DNA of 64,000 bases from Dipteris shenzhenensis (taxonomy: Eukaryota > Polypodiophyta > Polypodiopsida > Gleicheniales). Location: assembly GCA_047967505.1 (NCBI GenBank), contig CM106539.1. The stretch is one strand, 5' to 3'. Positions 1-11,490 of this stretch are shown here, piece by piece. The first letter of the stretch is position 1; every line of letters begins with the position of its first letter. The position numbers were made by a program, and so were the translations under genes. The notes under the pieces are model-generated. The model had not been told where the DNA came from and did not search any database. It worked only from the letters and a program-made list of their open reading frames with translations.

Positions 1-1650
1 ATTTCTCCAGCTTCAAAAATGGGAGCCACCAATTTGGCTGTAGACTAGCATCTGCATCGGAGGCATCGGAGAGGCTGTATCCTCCTCTCGTGCACTTGGG
101 ATGCGCGTAGTGCGAGTTGTCGAATGATTGCTCTATGAACTATGTGAGGGGGTGCACCTCAAGAATTTTACAGAGGTGGAGGTGGGAGACCTCGAGCTGG
201 CGCTTCCAATGGTGCATTAGCGCACTATCTGGTAGCTCCTGAAAGGACTGCAAGTCCGGGCGCCAATGAACATCTTCAGGGGGAGAAACTGGCGCAGATG
301 TCAAAGCTTCATCATCTGCAAGTGGCATGGGCTCTGGCTATGTGGGGCTTGCAGGAGTTGCAGCATCGATACTTTGTACAAAATGTGATGCTTTGAGCAG
401 TGTGTTGAAGGCTTCATTAGGGAGGTCGACCGGAGCACTGAAGGAGATGGACAAGGAGGGTCCTTGCTATGCGGTGGTGGTGTTAGAGGCATTAGATGAG
501 TACTCAGGCAGTGTTGTTCGAGGGAGGGGAGGTTGGGTAGCTTGTCGGGTGGGTGGGGCAAGATCTAGGGGAGGCGGTAATGGAATATCTACAGGAGGGG
601 CAGTGGTATTAAAGAGGGTGACTGCATTTTTCCCCTCTTCCTCGGTTACTTCCTCAAGGTATGCTATGTGAATTGTTTCAAAATTGCTCACCAAGGACTC
701 AAGTGAGTCTTGGAGATCTTGTAGCACCCTATTAAAGAGGATTATTATTCAGAGGGGTTGGTAGGTGGTGGACTAGTAGGCCGCAAGGTGTCCTTAAGAT
801 TGGATTATTGAGGCTCGGCCATAGGTCTACATCCATTTTATGTCTACATGTAGACTTTCGAGAGTGTAGACCCATGGCGTGAGTTCCTCGGGCTTTGCGA
901 GCTGCATCACTTCATCATTTGTAGGATAATTAAGGGACTCAGATGATGTGGCACTAGGCTTGAAAATTAAGAAGAATGGGATGGGCAGATAGGGTTTGGA
1001 GATTGAAGGGGCAGAGAAGAGATAGGGAAGTGGGCTGAAGGTCAAGAGAGGAATATGACATGGCTAATATGGGGTGGCAATGGTCAGGATTGGAGGGCGG
1101 AGAATAGTTTGCAGGGCATTAGGAGGAAGTGGAGTAGTGAGGTCTAGGTGAAAGATGAGGTTTTGTGCGCAGGGTGCATCAAAGTGCATTTGTAGGGTTT
1201 GGGCGATGCTGCATGGTGCAAGTGTGCATGTGGCTAATTGTGTAAACACCTCCCTGTACATCCTAAACTCCTGCTAGTCATGGTCTTCCAAACATGACTC
1301 CTCAGATTGGTCGGTGGCGTGCTAGCTTTCTATTGCTTCTTGGAGGGAGACCATTAGGTTCCTCTCTTGTGCTAGGAGATATTGTAAGGCATAGATCTAT
1401 TGGTCATGGGACTCCTGCAAGCGGGCATACCGCTACTCTGCCTGTGCTTGCTTCTCTAGCGTCGTGCGTAGGGCTAATTTTGCCTTGCCTACCTGGTCCA
1501 TGAGCATTTGGACCATGGATTCACTGGTGTGGTGAGGTCATCCTTGACTTTCATAAGAGCCGAGCTTGAGCTCTTCCACCTTGGCCCGGTAGTCTTCGGG
1601 TCGATGTAGTGCGGCATGGCCCGTTGCCTGAGCTACGAGAACATTGTCGA
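1..1650 (-). pseudogene. Decayed continuation of unknown retroelement-like ORF, coiled-coil-like
   Basis: Minus-strand reading continues beyond the stop near 1651 in broken frames. Between about 1610 and 1290 the translation is rich in E, K, Q, L and A with heptad-like spacing (for example LRTTLEKQAQAE and LLAQERNLMVSLQEAI), suggesting a former coiled coil. A further open stretch at 1261-1064 begins MYREVFTQLATC. Several in-frame stops and frame changes show it is not translated as one protein. I recognise no family. It probably belongs to the same decayed unit as the ORF at 1651-3318, since strand, composition and spacing agree. Confidence 0.3.
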
Positions 1651-3318
1651 CTAGCTTTCATGCGCAGAGAGTTGGGCTTGGATGAGATTGGAGGAGAGTT
1701 GTGAGGCTTGCTCCTGCTGCCTCCTATGTAAGATCATCAAGGCGACTTGGGGCAGTTGTGTCATGGCTTCAAAGAGATTCATCTCCATCACGTCTGCGCG
1801 TGACAACTGCTCTACCGTCATGTGGCTATAGCCTCCCGTTGCCCTATACTGGGGCATGCTGCAAAATTGTATGGCCTCTGCTAGGCCTGCCCATGGCATG
1901 GAAGAGGTGCCAGTGGTAAAGGATGTTGTCTCCTGAGGGCTGGTGGAGACTGAGGCGAAGGGCACAGCGAGGGTTGTCGGGGTAGTTTCGGCTCTTGTAT
2001 GGAGGCTGATTTCGATGGTGTCATCGCCCTGGAGGTCTTCAATGAGAATAGGCCCTCCTTGCACCTATTTTCCCTTATCTTGAGGACCTACCTGATGTAG
2101 GCGTGGTTGTAGTTACATGAATTTGTGCAACTGGCAGTCCTCGTATTGGCCGAGCGGCTTACTTGTTTTTGGTTGCACTTGAGTGACCAAAGTAACACTT
2201 GGCATTGTCCTCGCTCTCTTGGGCCTTGTTTCTCTCTCTTCTTGCTCGGTCTATACGGGACCGGTGGTAGATTTTGCAACGAGGCTGAAGCCGATTGGCA
2301 GATGTTGACTTTTCAAGTAATAGAGGACCGGCATGTACAACATGGGATTACCGATGACATCCTCATGGGTGATGAGATCATCTCACATTTACCTGCAGTA
2401 GTAGTCAGCCCAGTTCATCTCTTGGAAGTTCACCATTCTCAACAAGATATTGGACACCACGGACTAATGATGGTCTGTGTGCTTCACTTGAGTGAGCCAT
2501 TGCAAGGCTCTTGTTGGTCGCTCTACTTTGGGCTTGTGGATGGCAGTGAATTGGATGCGGCCCCTGCACTTGTGGTGGTCATAATGATAGACCGTCTTGA
2601 GGGCATCGAGCTTCTTTTTCTGCTTGGAGTAATTCTCCCCCACCAATGGCAGGTTGAACGCTGCCCACACCGCATTCTGATTGATCTGGTAGTGGTGGGG
2701 ATTGCCTTCTGCATCATGCAAGACACCAATGTTGGTGTTGCTGTCGTATGTCTTGAGGAATTCCACCAACAGAGTCATGTCCAGGTGGCATGGGAGATGG
2801 GCAGCTATCCTACCCAAGCCTGCAAAATTGAGTGCCTCCATGACTGTCAGGTCCTGGAGAGTAGCATATGGTACTACCGTGTGGTAATGGAGGGTGTAGT
2901 CATGGCCCTCGTAGGAGAAGTGCGAGTGCATCATGCAAGCGTCTAGCTCTTGGAGCCATGCTTCTCCAAGTGGCGAGTGTGCTTGTGACTACACAATCTT
3001 GTACTCGCCTACAGTTGGCGTCAGGGTGTGCTTTCGTGTCTTCAGGGGAGGCGTGCCTGCTGTAGCTGGCTCTTCTTGAGTGGCATGCCTGGTGGAAGTT
3101 TCATCGTCCTGTAGGTCTTCCACGACTATCTCAGTCAGCATGCAGATTGCAGAAGGGGTGCTTTGGGAATCCGATGGGCCAGTGGCCTCTGGGTTAGGGT
3201 GAGGGCGAAGGCCTAAGTTAGCTTCGAAGTCAAAGAAGTCATGTTTGGAATCCATCGCAAACAAGAGTGGAACTTGAGTGACGAGGGAATCGGTAGATGA
3301 GGAAGAGCGGGAGGACAT
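1651..3318 (-). pseudogene. Decayed long ORF of unknown function, mobile-element associated
   Basis: Three successive minus-strand open stretches (3318-2989, 2934-2464, 2064-1651) make sense as one former protein of more than 500 residues broken by stops and frame changes. The first begins MSSRSSSSTDSLVTQVPL. The second contains LGRIAAHLPCHLDMTLLV, then NAVWAAFNLPLVGENYSK, which in style recalls plant transposon-associated domains (Transposase_32 or plant-mobile-domain types) but is not a firm match. The third is polar, ending near ALMILHRRQQEQASQL. No reverse transcriptase, integrase or protease motif is present. A degenerate tandem array (3400-3790) lies just upstream on this strand. An antisense open frame at 2125-2946 looks like its shadow. 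Confidence 0.4.
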
Positions 3319-3399
3319 AAACTTGTTGTCTGGAATGTATGGAGGGGGCAGGAAACTGTCAGATTTCTAGGTAAATTTTGACAGAGTTATAAGGCAACA

Positions 3400-3790
3400 A
3401 CTATGGCGACGACCCAGCAGGGTAGGCCTGCTTTTATAGATTTCCTATCCCCTCGACCGGAGGGATACTAGTATGGTGACGGTCGGTGCTCAAACTCTCT
3501 AGCGACGGTCAGCGCTGAACTTTGATGGTGATGACAGGTGGGATGTGGCCAAGGCCACATCCAGCATGGTACTCAAATGGCAACGGGGTGGTGTGATTTG
3601 GGATGGCGACGAGCGGCGGTGTTTGGCTTTGGCATCGACCGGTGGGATATTGGGATCACGACCATTGGCGTCATACTTTTCAGCGATGATCAACATTGTA
3701 CTTTGATGGGGACGGTTGACGCTGAACTTGTTTGGCGATAGTTGGAGGCGTACTAGTTTGGCGATGGTCAGCAGGGTAGTGACTATGTAA
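3400..3790. repeat. Degenerate tandem array, GCGACGGTCGG-type units
   Basis: Short units related to GGCGATGGTCGGCGGG recur at irregular 30-45 bp spacing (for example near 3409, 3475, 3505, 3605, 3700, 3745 and 3760). The same motif family fills 7530-8240. The array sits directly upstream, on the minus strand, of the ORF that starts at 3318, so it may be the leader or LTR part of a retroelement. Confidence 0.55.
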
Positions 3791-4589
3791 GAGGGAGAAA
3801 AGGAAGGAAGGAGTGGGGTGGGGAAATGGGGTGACGGAGGAGTGCACTTGTGTGGTGCCATGTGAGGGTGAGGTCAGCATGCAGGAGAATGAACTCTTGT
3901 AAAAATGCAAGAATGGACTCTAATCACCTAGTGCTGATCATGTGTGCACGTGCAGCGGGGACTAGTGGGCTGCAGGTGCATTAGGTGAGATGCCTACCGT
4001 ACTGACTCACCTAGACTTGGATGCGATGATTATGATGCATGCGGTGGAGGCGGACGCCGTACTGCAACATAGTGAGTAAGGAGCCATGTAGAGTATGAGT
4101 CCAGCTTGTTCTTTACCTTGGATGTCAGGGGCACACTTGTGTTGGACTTTGTTGTTGCCGATGGGTTTGTCCTCTTGGGGGAAGCGATCTGTGGGACCGA
4201 CCCTTGCATCCGTGAGTAGAATGGCGCCATTACCTTTGAGTGTTCATCCCCAAGGGGAGGTTCTTGTTCCCCCTACTAGCCTTTAGTCGATGCTCAAACT
4301 TATCTTGGCAATCCCGCACCAAGTTCTGGGCATCCTTTATGTATTGCTTTTCTAAGACCGGGTCAAGGTAGGTCTCTTTATAGGTGGGTGCACGTGCCAA
4401 GCCTTGAGCCTGTGCACTGGTTTGTTCACTTCTAGAATCAGGGGTACTTAAAGGTCACCCTGGATGGAAGACTATTTGGAAGCAGAGGAGGTGCAAGGGT
4501 AGCTGTCTCCTCATCGGAACCGTCTTGGTGGATGAGCACTTGGTCGGACCCATCCCCTAGTCGAACGGCCTTCTTACATCGAGTTAGAG

Positions 4590-6600
4590 GCTATGGGGGA
4601 ATCTCAGGACCGGGCAACAAGGATACCTTCCCCTTCTTTTTGAGCTTCCTCATTGCCTTGCTTAGTGCCTTGGCTTGCATCCTCGTAATGACTTGTGGTG
4701 GTACTGTGGCCATAAGGCCTTGTTCAATGTTGAGCTGATTTAGGCTGGTGCTCTTTGGCAAGGTGAGTGGAGTGGTTGGTCTTCTCGTGGAACAGTCCTG
4801 GAAATTGCTTGGCAGAGGTGGAGGCACTTGTGCTTTCTTTTTCAGAAGTTGCTTTGGTTGGATGGGAATGTTAGGGTCCTTGGTGGCCTCTTTCTGTTGG
4901 CGTGTAATTACATTTACAGGTTGTGATTTTACACTTGCCGGACCCAGACTTTGATGGTCCACCCAATGATGCCGATTGGGACATCAGGCTTAACCTCTAC
5001 TTGTTCTGGGACCTTATTTTTCATGGGACAATCCATACAAGCAAGTCCTTTGCCACAATCTTTGTAGACCTGCACATAAAGGGGTGGGATTGGTTGTGAT
5101 TGGGGCGGTGGGCATAGGATCCCTGTAAGGACAATCCTTCAAGAAGTGTGGACCCTGGCATGTGAAACAGGACACTAGAGGGTTTAAAGTGCCTCGGTAG
5201 GGGCATTCACTTGCTCTATGGGGACCCTAGCAGGTATAACATTGGAGCAGGGGTCTCCAAGCAATCGAGTTTAGATCTCTCGCTCTTGCGTTTATGAGGG
5301 CAGTCTAGAATACGGGGACTTGTTGATCCTCTGGCGGGAGGTAGTGGATCAGGGCACCACTTCCCTCCTCGTAGGGGTAGTAATCATGAGGTCCATGATC
5401 ATTATCTGTTTCCTCCCAGTCGTTGGGTAATTCTTCAACCAACACTTGATTGACTAGGGCAATGCAAGGTAGTGAGGGTTGTGGACCTAGTATGGGTGGT
5501 GGTAGCAGAGTTGGCTGAGCTCAGCAGTACTCGCTAGAGCTAGCCACAGGTCCACCTTGAGAGATCTAGGTGTTAGGGGGGGCTGTTAGGGCTAAGGGGG
5601 GTTGCATTTGATACATGGGCTGGGGAAGGAACCTCAAAAATTGACATTGGGAGGTATCATGGTTTCCCCACCCATGGCAATGTGCATAGTAGAGTGCCGG
5701 CCTTGCCCTTAGGCATGGGCACTCATTAGAATGGTGGTTGCCATTGCATACCCCACACCAAATGTTTTCTCTCCATGGAAACAAGTGGGGGTTGCTTGGC
5801 ACCTCCTTGGAGGTTCCTATAATCCATTGCTAGCCTAGCTGATCCAACAGAGTGGAGGCCAAATTGCTCACGTCCAAGCTTTTAGGCTCATTAGCCTCCT
5901 TCATGCTTAACTCTATACTCGAGGACCTAACCAATGGAGCTATTTTGGAGGGGGCCGAGGCCTTGTCTGAATCCACTTTGTCCATCATGTTGTCACATAT
6001 ACGGATGGCCACCTTACTGCATAGATCAAAGGAGGTGGGGTTCATCACCATGAGGTGGTCATGCAACTTTGGATCTGCTAATCCGATAAGGAAGCGAGGA
6101 AATAGTTGTTCATTACTCATCCACTCATAAGGCTCACAGTGGGCATTGAGGTTCTTATTCCTTGCAATGTAATCCCTCAGGGATTCCTTGTCATTCTGTT
6201 TTACCCCATACAATTGGTTGATTGGGCTCCATTTATGGCTGCTGGGGGCAAATCCCACAATAAAAGCCTTTCTCAATGTCTCTCAGTTGATCTTTTCTTC
6301 TAGGGTGAGAGCCCTATACCATTGGCCTACCCTCCCATCCAAGCTGAGGTTAAATGCATTGGCCATCTCGAGGTCACCTGGTGCACCAAAGGCTTCACAA
6401 ATCTACTCGAACCGTTCCACATGGGAGACTGGGTCTCCTTCTCCGAGGAACTTGGTCATTAGCTTGGAAATGACTATGGGATGGTTTCTCGAGGGATTTG
6501 CCATCCCTACAAGAAACACTAGCGAGTGGAGGTGGTGTTGCCCCCCTTCCTAGTGCGTTCACCAAAATATGCATTGCCTCATCGGTCAACACCATTTGAG
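4590..6600 (-). pseudogene. Decayed Retrotrans_gag-like gag with four zinc knuckles
   Basis: Minus-strand translation gives a Ty3/Gypsy-style gag. A capsid-like segment at about 6490-6100 includes FLGEGDPVSHVERF, FGAPGDLEMANAFNLSLDG and LYGVKQNDKESLRDYI. Four cysteine-histidine clusters follow: CGVCNGNHHSNEC (about 5770), HCHGWGNHDTSQC (about 5680), CYTC-stop-GPHRASEC (about 5225) and CFTCQGPHFLKDC (about 5160). A basic segment near 4900-4600 contains VITRQQK and VITRMQAKALSKAMRKLKKK. In-frame stops occur, for example at 6403-6405 and 5227-5229. No protease, RT, RNase H or integrase follows, so the unit is gag-only, like a TR-GAG non-autonomous element. Retrotrans_gag function (capsid assembly and RNA binding) is family knowledge. 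The copy itself is broken. Confidence 0.65.
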
Positions 6601-7460
6601 TGGCTGGCGGAGGTGGTGTGGCTGTGGGCTTGATGGGTCGCAGGGCTGGCCTTAGGCCTATAGCCTAGGTGGTGGTATCCACGTAGTTGCTGGTGTCAGC
6701 CTTGGAACAGAAGTACCAATACCTGCATTCATTGGAGCAACCGGTATAGACCCGAAGGGACGGACTCCCGAGGGTAGTGGGTCCTGGGGCATGGTAATGC
6801 TGGTTCCACAAAGTGGGCGGTAGGGTGGGAACTGAGGTGCCCCATAGTTGACGAAGGTCAGTGGGGCCGAGGCTGTTAGGGGATCATAAGGCATTCTACC
6901 TTAGAAGTTCCTAGTATCCCCTCGACTCGGGTCTTGTCTGCCAAATTCCCTCATCCATGGATCTTCATCATCCATGTTCTCCCACTAAGGGGGTCTGGCA
7001 TAGGTGGAGGGACCTAGATCAGCAAAGGTAGTTTCTATCCTGGTCTGGAGCTCAAGAACTGTCTACTACTGGCCTTCCCTTCCTGTGGACATGCCAACAA
7101 AAGGGTTTTCCATGTCTGCCAACTCTGTTCGTGTCCTAAGCACCCGAACAGGTTAGCGAATGTACCTCTAAGCCTGGATGCAAGCCAAAGGTGCAAGAGA
7201 GTTGGGAGAGGCCACACTTGTGAAGGGTGCTTCCAAGGCCCTTAGACCCGAGGGGTCTTGCATCACTCCTTCAAGGCTCTCTGTTTCATCTAAACTAGAT
7301 GGAGTTTCTAGACGGGGAATTACGAACGGATGGAGCTTTCGGACTTCTAGCTAGGATGGAGGGTGGGCTGAGCGTAGCTCAAAGTGCTTTCTTCTGACAT
7401 AGGATCCTTTAGCAAAATCCTTCCAAACCTCGAGAGTGCATATGGGATGCCTTTGCTTGG
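6601..7460 (-). pseudogene. Proline-rich N-terminal part of the gag unit
   Basis: The minus strand upstream of the gag capsid reads as a proline-rich segment (6894-6658, beginning MPYDPLTASAPLTFVNYG and rich in P, G, T and S), interrupted by stops before the capsid part. Further upstream to about 7460 only short frames survive. It is likely the N-terminal extension of the same gag polyprotein, judged from strand and contiguity. It carries no diagnostic motif. Confidence 0.35.
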
Positions 7461-7529
7461 GGACACCCAAGCTAAACTAAGGTTCTAGAATTTTCTTTTA
7501 ATTCCTTAGCTACCCTAGATGTATTGCAT

Positions 7530-8240
7530 CAGTCGGTGGGCTACGGGTATAGCAATGGGCGATGTAATATGGTTTTGGCGACAAGTAGCGATGTAACCTT
7601 TCAGCGACGATCGGTAGGATAAGAATATAGCACTGGTCGATAAGATAGAAGTATCGCGAGCAATTGGCGGGACAATGATTGCCACGTGGTCGATGCAGAT
7701 GGTCAGAGGGGATATCCCCATGGGTGCAGGGAGACCGAATAACAGCGGGCAGTGGGATAGGGAATCGGTGGGATCTTACTAACACGTCGGTCAATGGGAT
7801 AGTATAGCGATGGGCGTGGGGATCAAAACGGCAACGATTGGTGGGATATGCATATAGTGACGATGGCGGCGGGGTAAGTGTAAAACACTGGATAGTGGGA
7901 TCAAATAGCGACATGCGGTGTCATGGAAGTAACATGACGGGCGGAGAGGAACGATTATGACCACGAATGCGGGGGTGGGTACACCTCGCCAGCAGTAGGG
8001 TAGTAGAATAGCAATAGTCAATGGGGAACCACTACAGCGCCGGTCAACGGCTGTCAAATTGGTGCAGAAGTAACTTTGACACGCATTAACTTCAGGCAAC
8101 AAGGTAGATCGTAGTCAAAAGTTAGGTCGATGGGGAAGCACTATGGCACCAAGTCAACGCAGGTTATTGGGATTCGGCTTACCCGCCGGTCGATAGGGAA
8201 ACTGCTCGGTGCGATATAGCTAAGCGTTGACTTGTCAAGA
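7530..8240. repeat. Degenerate tandem array upstream of gag unit
   Basis: Units resembling TAGCGACGGTCGGTGGGAT recur about every 30-50 bp across roughly 700 bp (for example near 7590, 7630, 7690, 7760, 7800, 7835, 7865 and 8030). The same motif family occurs at 3400-3790. On the minus strand the array precedes the gag unit, as a leader or LTR would. Confidence 0.55.
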
Positions 8241-9395
8241 TAGTCATACACAATTTTGCCAACTGAGATTTGATGATTCCTAACGATTTTGCAGTTTCTG
8301 TTCATGATTTTTTGTGATGGGAGGATGCTACACTCCTAATCTAGCTACTCAATGAAAAAAAACTTGAAAACAAACACTTTTTGAAGGCCAAAATGCAAAA
8401 ACTCAGAAAAGGGGAGTCCTAAAACATAAAACTACTTCAAAACTTGACAAAAATCCTTACTTTTGTTGTTTTTTGGGGTGATTAGACCTCACACACACCT
8501 TAGCAATCAGACCTACTAAGTTTCTATCAACTTGAAACACCAAAAATCATCAAAGACAAGCCTCCCAGGCTCACAAATGGCATTTCTACCAAAAAAAAAC
8601 AGATTTTCATCCTCTCTCTCACTTTCCACCTCTCTTCTCTCCTACAACTCCACTAACAAGCTCCAAGGTAAGCTTGAAGACTTGTGCAATGGGAATATAT
8701 CAAAGGAAAACAAGTGCAAATGCAAAAGCATACCTTTTCTCCCCAGCAGCAATGCCAAAAATATAGTGGGCCTCAGCAGTCACTACATGTCGTGGGGTAG
8801 TTGAAGATATGCCAATGGAGTCTCCACTCCTAGCTACTCCTTGTGGGAGCAATGTATAGCACGAGTCATTCGCAAGTGTCATGCAAGCGGCCTCCGGATT
8901 GTTGCAATGTGGTTTCACGCGCGGAAGAGGGAAGGGGAAGAGGGGAGGGGAGAGGGAGAAGGAGGGGAGAAGGAGGGAGAAGGAAGGGAAGAAGGAGAAG
9001 GGAGTAAAGGGGGATAGAGTGACAACCACAAAGGCACTATGAAGGAAACAAGAGAACACCCAAAACACTCTCTTGGAAGAGAAGAGGGAGCTTGTATTTA
9101 ACTTGGTGCAAACAACAATGAAGACCAAAGTCAAACATTTGGTCTTTTATACATGTCACCTTTTGAAGGGAGGGCCAACCCTTTTCCTTTTTAGCACTCT
9201 CCCTCACATTACAACCAAGGGCTCTTAGACCCATAGGGTGCCAAGGCATATTGCTAGTCTTACCATCTCTCCCTACTAGCGAAAATAGTGCTTGTGTTAA
9301 CCATATTAGAGTGCTTGAAAAAAGCCTGGAGTTAGGAGGTGTTCCTAGCCAGCTCCCAGATAGCACTTATGTTGGCCTCATCACTCCTAGGCTTA
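8241..9395. other. No gene recognised; pyrimidine/purine-rich tract
   Basis: No supported gene. The stretch contains a CT-rich run (about 8610-8650) and a strongly purine-rich run (about 8925-9010, GGGGAGAAGG-like). Open frames here are low-complexity. By position it could be the LTR or 5' leader of the minus-strand gag unit, but I found no second copy or primer-binding site. Confidence 0.3.
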
Positions 9396-9885
9396 GGTGA
9401 TTTGGGGCTCAAACTCCCTAAGCGCCCTCACACCTTCACCTATTTGTGGTCATGCATGATGGATGAGACTCAAACCTAAAGTGGCAAGGCCCAGCTTCTG
9501 CGACACACTCAACCATAAACCTGTCTCAGGATATTTGGGGAACAAACTCCCTGTGTTGAGTTGTACTCCTTTCATGGCTATTTTCATTGGCATAGCTATT
9601 TGCTGTGGATGTGGAGTTGAAAAGTGCAAGGCGTATGCACTCCTCGTGGCCCAGAAGTGTGCATCTCCTTGTTCCTAGTATGCACTTCCTTGTTTCGGGC
9701 AGTGGTAGTTGGAACATACAGCCTGTGCCTGGGATCCTTGAATCCTTGGACTTTGGAGCGAAATTTGGGTATTTGGGGTTCAAACTCCCTGAGTTTGAGC
9801 TATACTCCTTCCGTGTGCACATTGCTTGTGTATCATTGGCCTTAGTGTATTTGGGCATCAAATCCCTTGAGCTTGTCTGTGAAGT
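9396..9885. repeat. Interspersed degenerate repeat, TATTTGGGGTTCAAACTCCCT motif, 4 copies
   Basis: Related motifs occur near 9398 (ATTTGGGGCTCAAACTCCCT), 9532 (ATTTGGGGAACAAACTCCCT), 9770 (ATTTGGGGTTCAAACTCCCT) and 9850 (ATTTGGGCATCAAATCCCTT). At least two continue into related GAG..TACTCCTT sequence. Spacing is irregular (about 80-240 bp), so this is an old, partly deleted tandem array. Confidence 0.5.
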
Positions 9886-11282
9886 AGATCATTCGGCTTG
9901 ATCACCTTTACTCATTAATTACAATGCATTTGGCTGATGTACTCTATGGATGTTAACAACACAAATTTGACCTAAAGTCATGGACAGGGCACTAGACTTA
10001 GTAGTAGTAAGCACACAAATATGCACACTATCTCTATGTTTTTGGATCTTTCAATCTTTGTTTTTAAGATACACCTTTGAATTTAAACCATCTATACCTA
10101 AGCGTGTTGACATGCACACATCTTTGTAGCTTTGGATCTTATGCATCTTTGTGTTTAGGAAGAAGACTTACTTAAAACCATCTAAGTAGTGATCATGTCA
10201 ACAAATCCAATACATATGTGTGTGTAAGTAGATGATTTCATCTTCATATTGAAACCATTCAATTGGCTAGCATACAAGCCTTCTTCTTAGGGAAACTTAA
10301 TCCCTTAGCTTGTTGGATCCAAGTGTACACAATAAGATTTCCATAATGAACTCAGCTACCAAATTAGAAAGGGGCTACTATCTAAGCAAATTATGGTGCA
10401 CTAACATGGCCATATTTGAGTCCTTGTGCATACATCTTCTCCTTTCCTTCCCGTAATGGACCTCAATGCATTTTTCCTCATATGGAGGCTCACTTGGGCT
10501 AGTAAGAATCTTTTATTAGTCTATTAATCTACCTTAGACCATCTAACTAGTGAGTAAGCTAGTTAGGCATGGTTGGTTTGCTATATGAGTCAGCCTCCAT
10601 GTCACCATCATCCTTATAAGGGGCATGCTACTTGTGATTGCTTGGTACTCTGATTATGAGTCAACTAAGCATATGTCCCAACATGGAGTGGTTTGGCTAA
10701 TGAGATTCTAATGGTACATGTTATTGTAGTTTGACAGTTTTGACACTATGTGGCTTTCATCCTAAAACATTTTTCCTTGAAGTCCACTTCATGGAGTTGG
10801 CCTTCCCTCTGGATGATGATACTTGGATGAAAAAGAAGAAGGGAGAAGCATAATGGGAATATCATTTCTTTGTTTCAAGCCTAATAAAATGTTTGTAACC
10901 TTTTCAAATAATTATCATCTCATTCTTTTGGTGAAATTATTTGTAGTGCTTTCTTGTTTTTACAATGCTATAATGCAATGAGCATAAATATAGCTATTTC
11001 TATGATGAAATGGTCTCTCTCATTGAGTCATCTTGTTTGGAAATGATGATTAGATTCTTTGCAAATGGCTTGTGTTGGCTTGTTATAATTATATGTTATT
11101 GTTGTTAGCATGATTATCAAAGTGTATCATGTTTTCAAAAGCCATTTGTTTAGCCACATATGTTTACAAGCTCTTATTGTTAAGCTATGTATTTTTCAAT
11201 TGTTGAAGATAATGAAATATAGGCATCTTGTTTGATAATCGTGATATTACTCCTTTTAAATACTTTCATTTTTAATAGAGAA

Positions 11283-11490
11283 ATAGTTCGAGGAAAGTAG
11301 TCATATGTAAAAGAGTTGAGGAAAATAGTCACACATGAATGAGTTGAGGAAAATAGTCATACGTAATCGAGTTGAGGAAAGTCATCATGTTAAGGAAATT
11401 AGTCATATGTAAAAGAGTTAAGGAAAGTAGTCATATGTAAATGAGTTGAGGAAAGTAGTTGTATGTAAATGGGTTGAGGAAGGTATCACC
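11283..11490. repeat. Minisatellite, about 28-31 bp unit, about 7 copies
   Basis: The unit GTTGAGGAAAGTAGTCATAT plus GTAAATGA recurs about seven times with point changes and small deletions (copies near 11290, 11318, 11349, 11380, 11410, 11437 and 11465). Confidence 0.85.

Noticed and set aside
2125-2946. 273-codon plus-strand open frame
   Set aside because: It is antisense to the minus-strand ORF at 2464-2934 and has the V- and H-rich composition expected of a mirror frame, with no domain motif. The minus strand agrees with the neighbouring gag orientation.
8700-9366. Two minus-strand frames of 109 and 144 codons
   Set aside because: Composition is driven by the purine-rich tract, and there is no recognisable domain or start context.
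11283-11490. Regular 28-31 bp spacing considered as a CRISPR array
   Set aside because: The whole unit repeats with no unique spacers. This is a minisatellite in a plant genome.
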